Source of the DNA: Mycobacterium sp. 852014-50255_SCH5639931
GTDB lineage: Bacteria; Actinomycetota; Actinomycetes; Mycobacteriales; Mycobacteriaceae
NCBI RefSeq assembly: GCF_001665605.1
Contig: NZ_LZSV01000017.1
Coordinates: forward strand, 310,001 to 374,000
Direction: 5' to 3'
DNA length: 64,000 bases
Part shown: piece after piece, positions 37,394-46,654 of the stretch
Layout of the letters: every line of letters starts with the position of its first letter
Position numbering within the stretch: position 1 is the stretch's first letter
The notes under the pieces: model-generated
What the model saw: only the letters and a program-made list of their open reading frames with translations
Database searches by the model: none
What the model was told of the DNA's origin: nothing
Program-made: the position numbers and the translations under genes

Positions 37394-37567
37394 CCGGATG
37401 GCGCTCCAATTGGAGATCAGCGGCCGTGCTGCCGGACGAAGACCGCGCCCGTGTGCTCGCACAGTGGGAGATGAAAGCGGCGATAAGGGCCGGTCAACGT
37501 GGGCCTTTCGCGCAGGTGGGCGGCCTAATGTTAGCGTCGGCATGCCGTGGCGGGCCGACGGCTGCAC

Positions 37568-37573
37568 TACCCT
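37568..37573 (+). promoter_or_regulatory. Likely -10 of a leaderless glmS transcript
   Basis: TACCCT ends 7 bases before ATG 37581 and no ribosome-binding site precedes the ATG. In mycobacteria a TANNNT -10 at this spacing places the transcript start at the first base of the start codon. No convincing -35 is visible. Confidence 0.5.
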
Positions 37574-37580
37574 GGTGTGA

Positions 37581-39446
37581 ATGTGCGGAATCGTCGGCTA
37601 CGTCGGGCAGCAGCCTGCCTGCCAGGTCGTCATGGATGCGCTGCGCCGGATGGAGTACCGGGGCTACGACTCGTCGGGGATCGCACTGGTCAACGACGCC
37701 GGGACGCTCACCGTGTGCCGCCGCGCCGGGCGGCTGGCCAACCTGGAGGAAGCGGTAGCCCAGATGCCGCCGGAGTCGCTGGGCGGCACGACCGGCCTCG
37801 GCCACACCCGCTGGGCCACCCATGGGCGCCCCACCGACCGCAACGCGCACCCGCACCGCGACGCCGCCGGCAAGATCGCCGTCGTCCACAACGGCATCAT
37901 CGAGAACTACCCGAGCCTGCGCCACGAGCTGGAGGCCCTGGGCGTGGAATTCACCAGCGACACCGACACCGAGGTGGCGGTGCACCTGGTGGCGCAGGCC
38001 TACCGGCACGGCGAGACCGCGGGTGACTTCGCCGCTTCGGTGCTGGCGGTGCTGCGGCGGCTGGAGGGCCACTTCACGCTGGTGTTCACCAACGCCGACG
38101 AGCCCGGCACCATCGTTGCCGCCCGCCGCTCCACACCGCTGGTGATCGGGATCGGCGACGGCGAGATGTTCGTCGGCTCCGACGTGGCCGCGTTCATCCC
38201 GCACACCCGCAACGCCATCGAACTCGGCCAGGACCAGGCCGTGGTGATCACCGCCGACGGCTACCGGATCACCGACTTCCACGGCAACGACGACGTCGAG
38301 TACCGCGAGTTCCACATCGACTGGGACCTGGCCGCCGCGGAAAAGGGCGGCTACGAGTACTTCATGCTCAAGGAGATCGCCGAGCAGCCCGCCGCCGTGG
38401 CCGACACCTTGCTCGGGCATTTCGTCGACGGCCGGATCGTGCTCGACGAGCAGCGGCTCTCCGACCAGGAGCTCCGCGAGATCGACAAGGTGTTCGTGGT
38501 GGCCTGCGGCACCGCGTATCACTCCGGGCTGCTCGCGAAATACGCGATCGAGCACTGGACCCGGCTGCCGGTCGAGGTGGAGCTGGCGAGCGAATTCCGC
38601 TACCGGGACCCGGTGCTGGACCGCAGCACGCTGGTGGTCGCCATCTCGCAATCCGGCGAAACCGCCGACACCCTCGAAGCCGTGCGGCACGCCAAGGAGC
38701 AGAAGGCCAAGGTGCTGGCCATCTGCAACACCAACGGCTCGCAGATCCCGCGCGAATGCGACGCCGTGCTCTACACCCGCGCCGGTCCCGAGATCGGCGT
38801 CGCCTCGACGAAGACGTTCCTGGCGCAGATCGCGGCCAACTACCTGGTGGGGCTGGCGCTGGCGCAGGCCCGCGGCACCAAGTACCCCGACGAGGTCGAG
38901 CGGGAGTATCAGGAGCTGGAAGCCATGCCGGACCTGGTCGCGCGGGTGCTCGCGATGATCGAGCCGGTGGCCGCCCTGGCGAATCGGTTCGCGCAGTCCT
39001 CGACCGTGCTGTTCCTGGGGCGCCACGTCGGCTACCCGGTGGCGCTGGAAGGCGCGCTGAAACTCAAGGAACTGGCCTACATGCACGCCGAGGGATTCGC
39101 CGCCGGCGAACTCAAGCACGGGCCCATCGCGCTGATCGAGGACGACCTGCCCGTCATCGTCGTCATGCCCTCGCCCAAGGGGCAAGCCACGCTGCACTCC
39201 AAGCTGCTGTCCAACATCCGCGAGATCCAGGCCCGCGGCGCGGTCACCATCGTGATCGCCGAAGAAGGCGACGACACCGTGCGGCCCTACGCGGACCACC
39301 TGATCGAAATCCCCTCGGTATCAACCCTTTTGCAGCCGCTGTTGTCGACCATCCCGCTTCAGGTGTTCGCCGCGTCCGTTGCCCAGGCCCGGGGGTACGA
39401 CGTTGACAAACCGCGAAACCTCGCCAAGTCCGTCACGGTGGAATAG
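37581..39446 (+). CDS. glmS: Glutamine-fructose-6-phosphate aminotransferase (isomerising)
   Basis: The 621-residue enzyme makes glucosamine-6-phosphate from fructose-6-phosphate and glutamine, the entry to UDP-GlcNAc. The N-terminal glutaminase domain begins MCGIVGYVG, with Cys2 becoming the N-terminal nucleophile. Two SIS domains follow (about 290-430 and 460-600) with ISQSGETADT for sugar-phosphate binding, ASTKTF, and the C-terminal ending DKPRNLAKSVTVE. Length is normal. No glmS ribozyme is seen before the gene; the start looks leaderless. Confidence 0.97.
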   Translation: MCGIVGYVGQQPACQVVMDALRRMEYRGYDSSGIALVNDAGTLTVCRRAGRLANLEEAVAQMPPESLGGTTGLGHTRWATHGRPTDRNAHPHRDAAGKIAVVHNGIIENYPSLRHELEALGVEFTSDTDTEVAVHLVAQAYRHGETAGDFAASVLAVLRRLEGHFTLVFTNADEPGTIVAARRSTPLVIGIGDGEMFVGSDVAAFIPHTRNAIELGQDQAVVITADGYRITDFHGNDDVEYREFHIDWDLAAAEKGGYEYFMLKEIAEQPAAVADTLLGHFVDGRIVLDEQRLSDQELREIDKVFVVACGTAYHSGLLAKYAIEHWTRLPVEVELASEFRYRDPVLDRSTLVVAISQSGETADTLEAVRHAKEQKAKVLAICNTNGSQIPRECDAVLYTRAGPEIGVASTKTFLAQIAANYLVGLALAQARGTKYPDEVEREYQELEAMPDLVARVLAMIEPVAALANRFAQSSTVLFLGRHVGYPVALEGALKLKELAYMHAEGFAAGELKHGPIALIEDDLPVIVVMPSPKGQATLHSKLLSNIREIQARGAVTIVIAEEGDDTVRPYADHLIEIPSVSTLLQPLLSTIPLQVFAASVAQARGYDVDKPRNLAKSVTVE

Positions 39447-39536
39447 TTCAGCCGCTTCGGCTGTATCGCCGCGAGATCCACGGTCGCTCCGTTAGATTGC
39501 CCTGGGAAACAAGCCTTCCATAGCGGTAGGAGCAGC

Positions 39537-40427
39537 ATGCGATCGGCGGCCAGAAGATTCGCCGCGGTGGGTTTCATCGTGCTCATCGTCGGGACCTACG
39601 TCGCGTTGGTCGAGCTCTACCAGAACACGGTCGAAGGATCTTCGGCCGGCACGCTGAGCGACAACGCGGAGACGGCCAGCCAGACTATGGCGACGTTGAC
39701 CGTGGAAGAGATGCAGTCGAACTACAGCGCGGTGGTTGCCAACGTGGCTGTCGCGCCCGGACCCGCGATGCTGGATCCGGTCACCCACCGCCTCAAGGAA
39801 GACCTCATGCTGCGCGTCCGATCGTCGGCGCAGCCCAGTCGACGCGACTACACGAAAGGCATGCTTCCCGGCGTCTTTCCGCTCCCGCTGACCATCGCGG
39901 GTCACGTCGAACGATGGCCGTTCGATAACTACACCTCGGGACCGATCGAGGTGCAGCTATTCCACGGTGGCGACACGACGAAACCGCCCGAACTCATCCC
40001 GGTGCGACTCATCGACCACCTGCCCGGATTCAAAGTCTCCGCGACCAAGGTCGCCAGCCACGAGGGGTACAGACTGAGCGTGCGCCGCGCGCCGAGTACC
40101 GCGGTGTTCGGGATCGTGATTTGCGGCGTCCTCATCGCCATCGCCGGCCTGGGCCTGTTCGTGGCCATTCAGACGATGCGTGACCGGCGAAAGTTCCAGC
40201 CCCCGATGACGACGTGGTACGCGGCAATGCTGTTCGCGGTGGTACCTCTGCGCAACGCGCTTCCGGGCTCGCCCCCATTCGGGGCGTGGATCGATGTGAC
40301 CATCGTGCTCTGGGTGATCGTCGCGTTGGTGGTAGCGATGCTGCTCTACATCGCCTGCTGGTGGCGCCATCTGAGGCCTGAGGTTGTCACCCCGCCGCCG
40401 GATCCGGTCCCGGCGCCAACGGGCTGA
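39537..40427 (+). CDS. DUF4436-type membrane protein, copy 1 (Rv3435c-like)
   Basis: The 296-residue protein has one N-terminal membrane helix (FAAVGFIVLIVGTYVALVEL), an exported domain of about 160 residues (ATLTVEEMQSNYSAVVANV; KGMLPGVFPLPLTIAGHVERWPFDNY), then three membrane helices near the C-terminus (about 190-280) ending in a Pro-rich tail. It matches Rv3435c in position, the gene after glmS. Function unknown. A close paralog follows at 40551. Confidence 0.8.
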   Translation: MRSAARRFAAVGFIVLIVGTYVALVELYQNTVEGSSAGTLSDNAETASQTMATLTVEEMQSNYSAVVANVAVAPGPAMLDPVTHRLKEDLMLRVRSSAQPSRRDYTKGMLPGVFPLPLTIAGHVERWPFDNYTSGPIEVQLFHGGDTTKPPELIPVRLIDHLPGFKVSATKVASHEGYRLSVRRAPSTAVFGIVICGVLIAIAGLGLFVAIQTMRDRRKFQPPMTTWYAAMLFAVVPLRNALPGSPPFGAWIDVTIVLWVIVALVVAMLLYIACWWRHLRPEVVTPPPDPVPAPTG

Positions 40428-40550
40428 CCTTCGGTTGAATCGAATTCCTTCCGTTTCAAGGCGTTTCCGCCAGCCGTTCAATTACATTGCCCGTGGGCAA
40501 GCGATTCAACCGTTAGATGGCCTCGATGGCCGGTTCGGGTAGGGGGCGTC

Positions 40551-41402
40551 GTGAGATACGGGATCATCGCGCTGATCGTGGGCATCATCGCGGCGTATGT
40601 CGGCTCGGTTGCGCTGTATGCCAACAGCGGCGGTCACCGCTACCACCAGGAAACCGCGGCCGGCGGTGACCGGAGCACGGCCACGCTGGTCATCGAAGAC
40701 ATCCAGTCCAACTACAGCGTGCTGATGGCCAACCTATCCATCTCGCCCGGATCGGCTCTGTTGGATCCGCAGACCGGGCACCTCAACGAAGACCTCAGCC
40801 TCCGAGTGCGATCAGTGGCGACGCCCGTCCGCCGCTCGTGGAGCAAGGGCATGCTGCCCGGTGTCTTCCCCGTTCCGCTCACCATCGCAGGGGAGATCGA
40901 GAATTGGCCCTTCGACCACTACGGCTCGGGGCCGGTAGAGATCGAGCTCATGCACGGCCCCGGCAATGTGCCCGAACGGGTGCCGGTGACCTTCGTCAAC
41001 CACCTCTCCGGTTGGCAGGTTACCGCCGACGGGTCCGGCCCCTACCAGGTGAGCGTGCACCGCTCACTCAGCGCGGCAGCGTTCGGAATCGTCATCCTCT
41101 GCGTCCTTGTCGCCATCGCCGGCCTGGGCCTGTTCGTCGCCGTTCAGACGGTGCGCGACCGCCGCAAGTTCCAGCCGCCGATGACGACGTGGTACGCGGC
41201 GATGCTCTTTGCGATGGTACCGCTGCGCAACGCGCTTCCGGGTTCGCCACCCTTCGGGGGCTGGATCGACATCACGCTGGTGCTGTGGGTGCTCGTCGTC
41301 CTGGTGGTCTCCATGCTGCTCTACATCATGTGCTGGTGGCGGCATCTGCGACCGGAGGTTCCCGTGCCGGCGAATCCGGTCCCGGCGCCGTCAAGCCCGT
41401 GA
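40551..41402 (+). CDS. DUF4436-type membrane protein, copy 2
   Basis: The 283-residue paralog of the gene before it starts at GTG 40551. The same layout and many identical blocks are present: TLVIEDIQSNYSVLMANLS, KGMLPGVFPVPLTIAGEIENWPF, and DRRKFQPPMTTWYAAMLF followed by PLRNALPGSPPFG. The exported domain differs more than the membrane part. The two copies are separated by 123 bases and may each have a promoter. A recent-looking tandem duplication. Confidence 0.8.
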   Translation: MRYGIIALIVGIIAAYVGSVALYANSGGHRYHQETAAGGDRSTATLVIEDIQSNYSVLMANLSISPGSALLDPQTGHLNEDLSLRVRSVATPVRRSWSKGMLPGVFPVPLTIAGEIENWPFDHYGSGPVEIELMHGPGNVPERVPVTFVNHLSGWQVTADGSGPYQVSVHRSLSAAAFGIVILCVLVAIAGLGLFVAVQTVRDRRKFQPPMTTWYAAMLFAMVPLRNALPGSPPFGGWIDITLVLWVLVVLVVSMLLYIMCWWRHLRPEVPVPANPVPAPSSP

Positions 41403-41516
41403 CAACCCGGTTGCGGCAATGCTTTTCGCGGCCCCGCGGTCGCCAGATGGCCGACGGCCCGGCGCGTCCGCAGCTTAGGCGCCCCAGCGCGACGGGCCTC
41501 GTGCGAAGGTAATGAA

Positions 41517-42230
41517 GTGACGAATGCACCGGTGCGGTCCCGACTGCGCAAGATGGGGCTCGCGGTCTGGCACTACGTCAGCCACGCGCCGCTGACGTAC
41601 GGGTGGCTGCTCGTCCTGCTGATCACGACGCTCGTCCGGCACTGGCTGCCCCAGCGGCAACTGCACTCGATGCTGATGCACCATTCCACCAACATCCACG
41701 GGTTGGCGCGGGACCCGCTCGATGTGCTGTTCTCCAGCCTGCTGTGGATCGACGGCGACAACCTGGCCCCGTACCTGATCCTGTTCTCGTTGTTCCTGGC
41801 CCCGGCCGAACACTGGCTGGGCCAGTTGCGCTGGCTCACAGTGGGATTGAGCGCCCACATCCTGTCCACATATTTCAGTGAGGGGCTGCTCTACTTCGCG
41901 ATCGAGGAACACGATGCGTCGGAACGGCTGGTGCACGCCCGCGACATCGGCGTGAGCTACTTCCTGGTCGGGGTGATGGCCGTGCTGGCTTATCACATCG
42001 CTCGCCCGTGGCGCTGGGGTTACCTGGGTGTCCTGTTCATCATCTTCGGCTTCCCGTTGATCGCGATGGACCGGATTGAGCTGAACTTCACCGCGATCGG
42101 GCACTTCACCTCGATCCTCGTCGGGCTCTGCTTCTACCCGATGACGCGGCACATGGACCCCCGGCAGCTGAACCCGGCGCGCCTGCGGGCCATGGGGCGA
42201 CGGAACCGGTCGCCCGAGGCATCGGCCTGA
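41517..42230 (+). CDS. Rhomboid-like integral membrane protein (Rv3434c-like)
   Basis: The 237-residue protein starts at GTG 41517 with AAGG upstream. About six hydrophobic helices are visible, with the first after PLTYGWLLVLLITTLV and others around LILFSLFLAPAEHWLG and LGVLFIIFGFPLIAMD. The arrangement resembles rhomboid-like proteins, but the catalytic GxSG motif is not present, so a protease role is unlikely. Position and length match Rv3434c. Function unknown. Confidence 0.75.
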   Translation: MTNAPVRSRLRKMGLAVWHYVSHAPLTYGWLLVLLITTLVRHWLPQRQLHSMLMHHSTNIHGLARDPLDVLFSSLLWIDGDNLAPYLILFSLFLAPAEHWLGQLRWLTVGLSAHILSTYFSEGLLYFAIEEHDASERLVHARDIGVSYFLVGVMAVLAYHIARPWRWGYLGVLFIIFGFPLIAMDRIELNFTAIGHFTSILVGLCFYPMTRHMDPRQLNPARLRAMGRRNRSPEASA

Positions 42231-42250
42231 GCCACGCGGCCGCTGACCCG

Positions 42251-42256
42251 TAATGT
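42251..42256 (+). promoter_or_regulatory. Likely -10 of a leaderless nnr transcript
   Basis: TAATGT ends 7 bases before GTG 42264, with no ribosome-binding site in between. The spacing is the same as at glmS and fits leaderless initiation. No clear -35 is visible. Confidence 0.45.
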
Positions 42257-42263
42257 GGCACTC

Positions 42264-43688
42264 GTGCGGCACTACTACTCCGTAGACGCGATCCGCCAGG
42301 CCGAGGCGCCGCTGCTGGCTAGCCTGCCCGACGGAGCCTTGATGCGGCGCGCGGCCTTCGGGCTGGCCGTCGAGATCCTCGCCGAATTGCGGGCCCGCAC
42401 CGGCGGGGTGGCCGGGCGCCGGGTGTGCGCGGTCGTCGGCTCGGGCGACAACGGCGGTGACGCGCTGTGGGCCGCCACCTACGTGCGCCGGCGCGGCGCG
42501 GCCGCCGACGCGGTGCTGCTCAACCCGGAGCGCACCCACCGCAAGGGGCTGGCGGCGTTCGTGAAGGCCGGTGGGCGCATCGTCGAAAGTGCTTCGCCGA
42601 CAACCGATCTCGTCATCGATGGGGTGGTGGGCATCTCCGGATCCGGGCCGCTGCGCCCGGCCGCGGCCGAGGTTTTCGCCGCGTTGAAAAAGACAAGCGA
42701 CGCGCCGGTGGTCGCCGTCGACATCCCCAGCGGCATCGATGTGGCGACCGGGGCGATCACCGGCCCGGCGGTGCACGCAGCGCTGACGGTCACCTTCGGC
42801 GGGCTCAAGCCCGTGCACGCGCTCGCCGATTGCGGCCGGGTGAAGCTGATCGACATCGGGCTCGATTTGCCGCGGACCGACATGCTGGGTTTCGAGGCCT
42901 CGGACGTGGCCGCCCGCTGGCCGGTGCCTGGGCCGCACGACGACAAGTACACCCAGGGCGTGACCGGTGTGATGGCTGGCTCGTCGACATATCCGGGTGC
43001 GGCCGTGCTGTGCACCGGCGCCGCCGTCGCGGCGACGTCCGGCATGGTCCGCTACGCCGGCAGCGCCCACCGGGAGGTGCTCGCGCACTGGCCCGAGGTG
43101 ATCGCGTCGCCCACCCCCGCATCGGCCGGCAAGGTCCAATCTTGGGTCGTTGGGCCAGGATTGGGCACCGACGACACCGGGGCCACCGCGTTGTGGTTCG
43201 CGCTGGAAACCGACTTGCCGGTGATCGTGGACGCCGACGGGCTGACCATCCTGGCGGCCCACCCCGAGCTGGTCGCCAACCGGAGCGCGCCGACCGTGCT
43301 GACCCCGCACGCCGGTGAATTCGCCCGCTTGGCGGGTAGCCCCCCGGGGGACGACCGGGTTGGCGCGTGCCAAAAGCTAGCCGACACCTTCGGGGCCACC
43401 GTGCTGCTCAAGGGGAACGTCACCGTCATCGCCGAACCGGGCGGTCCGGTCTTCCTCAACCCGGCCGGGCAATCCTGGGCGGCCACCGCCGGTTCCGGGG
43501 ACGTGCTGTCCGGGATGATCGGCGCGCTGCTCGCGGCGGGACTGCCGGCGGTCGAGGCCGCCGCGGCGGCCGCTTTCGTCCACGCGCGGGCCGCGGCGCT
43601 GTCGGCCGCCGACCCGGGCCCCGGTGAGGCGCCGACATCGGCGTCGCGCATCGTGCCGCACATCAGGGCCGCCCTGGCCGCCATATAG
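42264..43688 (+). CDS. nnr: Bifunctional NAD(P)HX epimerase/dehydratase
   Basis: The 474-residue protein repairs hydrated NAD(P)H. The N-terminal YjeF_N domain (about 1-205) epimerises R/S-NAD(P)HX and has GSGDNGGDALWAATY and VVAVDIPSGID. The C-terminal domain (about 230-474) is the ADP-dependent dehydratase with LTPHAGEFARL, LLKGNVTVIA and GSGDVLSGMIGALL. GTG 42264 (MRHYYSVDAIR) is chosen as it matches M. tuberculosis Rv3433c as I recall and sits 7 bases after a -10-like hexamer; GTG 42255 is an alternative. Confidence 0.95.
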   Translation: MRHYYSVDAIRQAEAPLLASLPDGALMRRAAFGLAVEILAELRARTGGVAGRRVCAVVGSGDNGGDALWAATYVRRRGAAADAVLLNPERTHRKGLAAFVKAGGRIVESASPTTDLVIDGVVGISGSGPLRPAAAEVFAALKKTSDAPVVAVDIPSGIDVATGAITGPAVHAALTVTFGGLKPVHALADCGRVKLIDIGLDLPRTDMLGFEASDVAARWPVPGPHDDKYTQGVTGVMAGSSTYPGAAVLCTGAAVAATSGMVRYAGSAHREVLAHWPEVIASPTPASAGKVQSWVVGPGLGTDDTGATALWFALETDLPVIVDADGLTILAAHPELVANRSAPTVLTPHAGEFARLAGSPPGDDRVGACQKLADTFGATVLLKGNVTVIAEPGGPVFLNPAGQSWAATAGSGDVLSGMIGALLAAGLPAVEAAAAAAFVHARAAALSAADPGPGEAPTSASRIVPHIRAALAAI

Positions 43689-43711
43689 CGCCCTATCGAG
43701 AGGATCCCGCC

Positions 43712-45094
43712 GTGCCCCAACACCCGTCCCTGCCCGCCCACGCCATCGCCCCCGCCTACACCGGCCGCCTGTTCACCGCGCCGGTACCCGCCCTGCGGCT
43801 GCCCGACGAATCGATGGACCCCGAGGCCGCCTACCGCTTCATCCACGACGAGCTGATGCTCGACGGCAGTTCGCGGCTGAACCTGGCCACGTTCGTCACC
43901 ACGTGGATGGACCCGGAGGCGGGCCGGCTGATGGCCGAGACGTTCGACAAGAACATGATCGACAAAGACGAGTACCCGGCGACCGCGGCCATCGAGCAGC
44001 GCTGCGTCTCCATGGTGGCCGACCTGTTCCACGCCGAAGGCCTGAACGACGCCGACCCCCACAGCGCGTGCGGGGTGTCCACGATCGGCTCCAGCGAGGC
44101 CGTCATGCTGGGCGGGCTGGCCATGAAGTGGCGGTGGCGCCAGAAGGTCGGTAAAGGCTGGGAAAGCCGCCGGCCGAACCTGGTGATGGGCTCCAACGTC
44201 CAGGTGGTCTGGGAGAAGTTCTGCCGCTACTTCGACGTCGAGCCCCGCTATCTTCCGATGGAAGAGGGCCGCTACGTCATCACCCCGGAACAGGTCGTCG
44301 ACGCCGTCGACGAGGACACCATCGGCGTGGTCGCGATACTGGGCACCACCTACACCGGTGAACTGGAACCGGTCGCCGACATCTGCGGCGCACTGGACAA
44401 GCTCGCGGCCGGCGGCGGGGTGGACGTCCCTGTCCACGTCGACGCCGCCAGCGGCGGGTTCGTGGTGCCCTTCCTGCACCCCGAACTGAAGTGGGACTTC
44501 CGGCTGCCCCGGGTGGTGTCGATCAACGTCAGCGGCCACAAGTACGGGCTGACGTACCCGGGTGTCGGCTTCGTGGTGTGGCGCAGCAAGGAGTACCTGC
44601 CCGACGAGCTGGTGTTCCGGGTCAACTACCTCGGCGGCGACATGCCGACCTTCACGCTGAACTTCTCCCGCCCCGGAAACCAGGTGGTCGGCCAGTACTA
44701 CAACTTCCTGCGGCTGGGCCGCGACGGCTACACCAAGGTGATGCAGACGCTGTCCGGGACGGCGCGGTGGCTGGGCGAGCAGCTGCGGGTCAGCGACCAC
44801 TGCGAGCTCGTCTCGGACGGTTCGGCGATCCCGGTGGTCGCCTTCCGGCTCTCCGGGGACCGCGGCTACACCGAGTTCGACGTCTCGCACGAGCTGCGCA
44901 CCTACGGCTGGCAGGTGCCCGCGTACACCATGCCCGACAACGCCACCAACGTCTCGGTGCTGCGCATCGTGGTGCGAGAAGGGCTCTCGGCCGACCTGGC
45001 CCGCGCGCTGCACGACGATGCCGTCTCGGCGCTGACCTCGCTGGACAAGCTCAAGCCCGGCGGCCACTACGACGCGCAGCACTTCGCCCACTAG
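43712..45094 (+). CDS. gadB: Glutamate decarboxylase
   Basis: The 460-residue PLP enzyme converts glutamate to GABA and CO2, consuming a proton, and can support acid tolerance. Family features: CGVSTIGSSEAVMLGGLAMKW (cofactor phosphate), HVDAASGGF (pyridine-contacting Asp), SGHKYG with the PLP lysine at residue 277, and the C-terminal YGWQVPAYTMP. The start is GTG 43712. Length equals the 460 residues I recall for Rv3432c. No linked glutamate/GABA antiporter is seen. Confidence 0.95.
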   Translation: MPQHPSLPAHAIAPAYTGRLFTAPVPALRLPDESMDPEAAYRFIHDELMLDGSSRLNLATFVTTWMDPEAGRLMAETFDKNMIDKDEYPATAAIEQRCVSMVADLFHAEGLNDADPHSACGVSTIGSSEAVMLGGLAMKWRWRQKVGKGWESRRPNLVMGSNVQVVWEKFCRYFDVEPRYLPMEEGRYVITPEQVVDAVDEDTIGVVAILGTTYTGELEPVADICGALDKLAAGGGVDVPVHVDAASGGFVVPFLHPELKWDFRLPRVVSINVSGHKYGLTYPGVGFVVWRSKEYLPDELVFRVNYLGGDMPTFTLNFSRPGNQVVGQYYNFLRLGRDGYTKVMQTLSGTARWLGEQLRVSDHCELVSDGSAIPVVAFRLSGDRGYTEFDVSHELRTYGWQVPAYTMPDNATNVSVLRIVVREGLSADLARALHDDAVSALTSLDKLKPGGHYDAQHFAH

Positions 45095-45167
45095 GCCGGT
45101 TTCGCGGCCCGACCGCCGGGAACCCCATCGAGCAGATGGGCCACTACCTGAGCATGCTGGCCACACG

Positions 45168-45356
45168 ATGAACGACGAGCCGCTGAACTACGGTCACGGC
45201 GCCCCGCTGCGGCTGCGCAACGAGCTCCACCACGGATTCAAGCAAGTGAAGTGGATCAATGGCATCGAGTTTCTGGCCAGCTACTCCGAGGTCGGCAGCG
45301 GTTACGGCGGCTATTGCGAAGACCACAAGTACTTCGGCCGGCACCAGACGATCTGA
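45168..45356 (+). pseudogene. C-terminal remnant of a molybdopterin (sulfite-oxidase-family) oxidoreductase
   Basis: The 62 residues from ATG 45168 ([20 protein letters not shown] then [19 protein letters not shown] and [13 protein letters not shown]) match the end of sulfite-oxidase-family molybdoenzymes, where MNxEPLxxxHGAPLRL binds the pterin. The upstream catalytic portion with the Mo-ligand Cys is not present; another reading frame just before (LSMLATR) fits the missing upstream residues, suggesting a frameshift. Only this tail remains between gadB and alr. M. tuberculosis has unrelated and mobile genes in this interval as I recall, so it is a variable site. Confidence 0.7.
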
Positions 45357-45478
45357 GCGGATTTGTCGCTCGAAGGTGGGCAAATGGTGTGTCGGTCACC
45401 ACAGGGACTGACGTGACGGCCTGGGGGAATGTGAGCTTCGCGGCTCAACGGTCGGTTTGCCCGACCGGTTCTGGGACA

Positions 45479-46654
45479 ATGGCGGTCGTGGCTGTTACGC
45501 CGATATCGCTGACACCCGGCCTCCTCGCGGAGGCCGTGGTGGACCTGCGCGCCATCGAGCACAACGTGCGATTGTTGTGCGAGCACGCCGGCCGCGCGCA
45601 GGTGATGGCCGTCGTCAAGGCCGACGGCTACGGCCACGGGGCCACCCCGTCCGCGCGGGCGGCGTTGGCCGGCGGGGCGACCGAGCTGGGCGTCGCCACC
45701 GTCGCCGAAGCGCTTGCCCTGCGCGCCGACGGGATCACCGCGCCGGTGCTGGCCTGGTTGCACCCGCCCGGCATCGACTTCGGGCCCGCGCTGCTGGCCG
45801 ACGTGGAGATTGCCGTTTCTTCGGAGCGTCAGCTGGACGAGCTGCTGGACGCGGCGCGCCGGACGGGCCGGACCGCGACCGTCACGCTGAAGGTCGACAC
45901 CGGGCTGAACCGCAACGGTGTTCACCCCGCCCGATACCCCTCGATGCTGGCCGCGTTGCGGCGGGCCGTCGCTGAGGAAGCCGTCCGACTGCGCGGGATG
46001 ATGTCGCACATGGTGTTCGCCGATCAACCGGCCAACCCCATCAATGACCTTCAGGCTCAACGCTTTAGCGACATGCTGACGCAGGCGAGCGACCAGGGGG
46101 TGCGGTTCGAGGTCGCGCACCTGGCGAACTCGTCGGCCACCATGTCGCGTCCCGATCTGGCCTTCGACCTGGTGCGGCCCGGCGTGGCGGTGTACGGCCT
46201 GAGCCCCGTGCCCGAGCTCGGGGACATGGGGCTGGTGCCGGCGATGACGGTGAAATGCCCTGTGGCGCTGGTCAAGTCGATTCGCGCGGGCGAGAGCGTG
46301 TCGTATGGGCACACCTGGACCGCGGAGCGCGACACGAATTTGGCCCTGCTGCCGATCGGCTACGCCGACGGCGTCTTCCGGTCGCTGGGAGGACGATTGG
46401 ACGTGCTGATCAACGGCAAGCGGCGGCCGGGGGTCGGGCGGATCTGCATGGACCAGTTCGTCGTCGACCTGGGGCCCGGCCGGACCGACGTGGCCGAGGG
46501 CGATGAGGCGATCCTGTTCGGGCCCGGCAGCAGCGGGGAACCCACCGCGCAGGACTGGGCCGACCTGCTCGGCACCATCCACTACGAAGTGGTGACCAGC
46601 CCCCGCGGGCGCATCACCAGAACCTATCGCGAGGCGCAAACCATTGAGCCCTGA
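45479..46654 (+). CDS. alr: Alanine racemase
   Basis: The 391-residue fold-type-III PLP enzyme makes D-alanine for peptidoglycan. The PLP lysine is in [12 protein letters not shown] near residue 42 and the other catalytic residue, a Tyr, lies in SYGHTW. PLP-phosphate and C-terminal barrel motifs include [11 protein letters not shown] and [18 protein letters not shown] 45479 is used; GTG 45488 follows a GACAAT hexamer by 7 bases and could be the true leaderless start. Longer forms exist in M. tuberculosis. It overlaps the hydrolase gene downstream. Confidence 0.95.
   Translation: MAVVAVTPISLTPGLLAEAVVDLRAIEHNVRLLCEHAGRAQVMAVVKADGYGHGATPSARAALAGGATELGVATVAEALALRADGITAPVLAWLHPPGIDFGPALLADVEIAVSSERQLDELLDAARRTGRTATVTLKVDTGLNRNGVHPARYPSMLAALRRAVAEEAVRLRGMMSHMVFADQPANPINDLQAQRFSDMLTQASDQGVRFEVAHLANSSATMSRPDLAFDLVRPGVAVYGLSPVPELGDMGLVPAMTVKCPVALVKSIRAGESVSYGHTWTAERDTNLALLPIGYADGVFRSLGGRLDVLINGKRRPGVGRICMDQFVVDLGPGRTDVAEGDEAILFGPGSSGEPTAQDWADLLGTIHYEVVTSPRGRITRTYREAQTIEP

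Noticed and set aside
37200..37580. glmS ribozyme
   Set aside because: The sequence before glmS codes partly for the DUF2510 fragment and shows a leaderless start; no ribozyme core was recognised.
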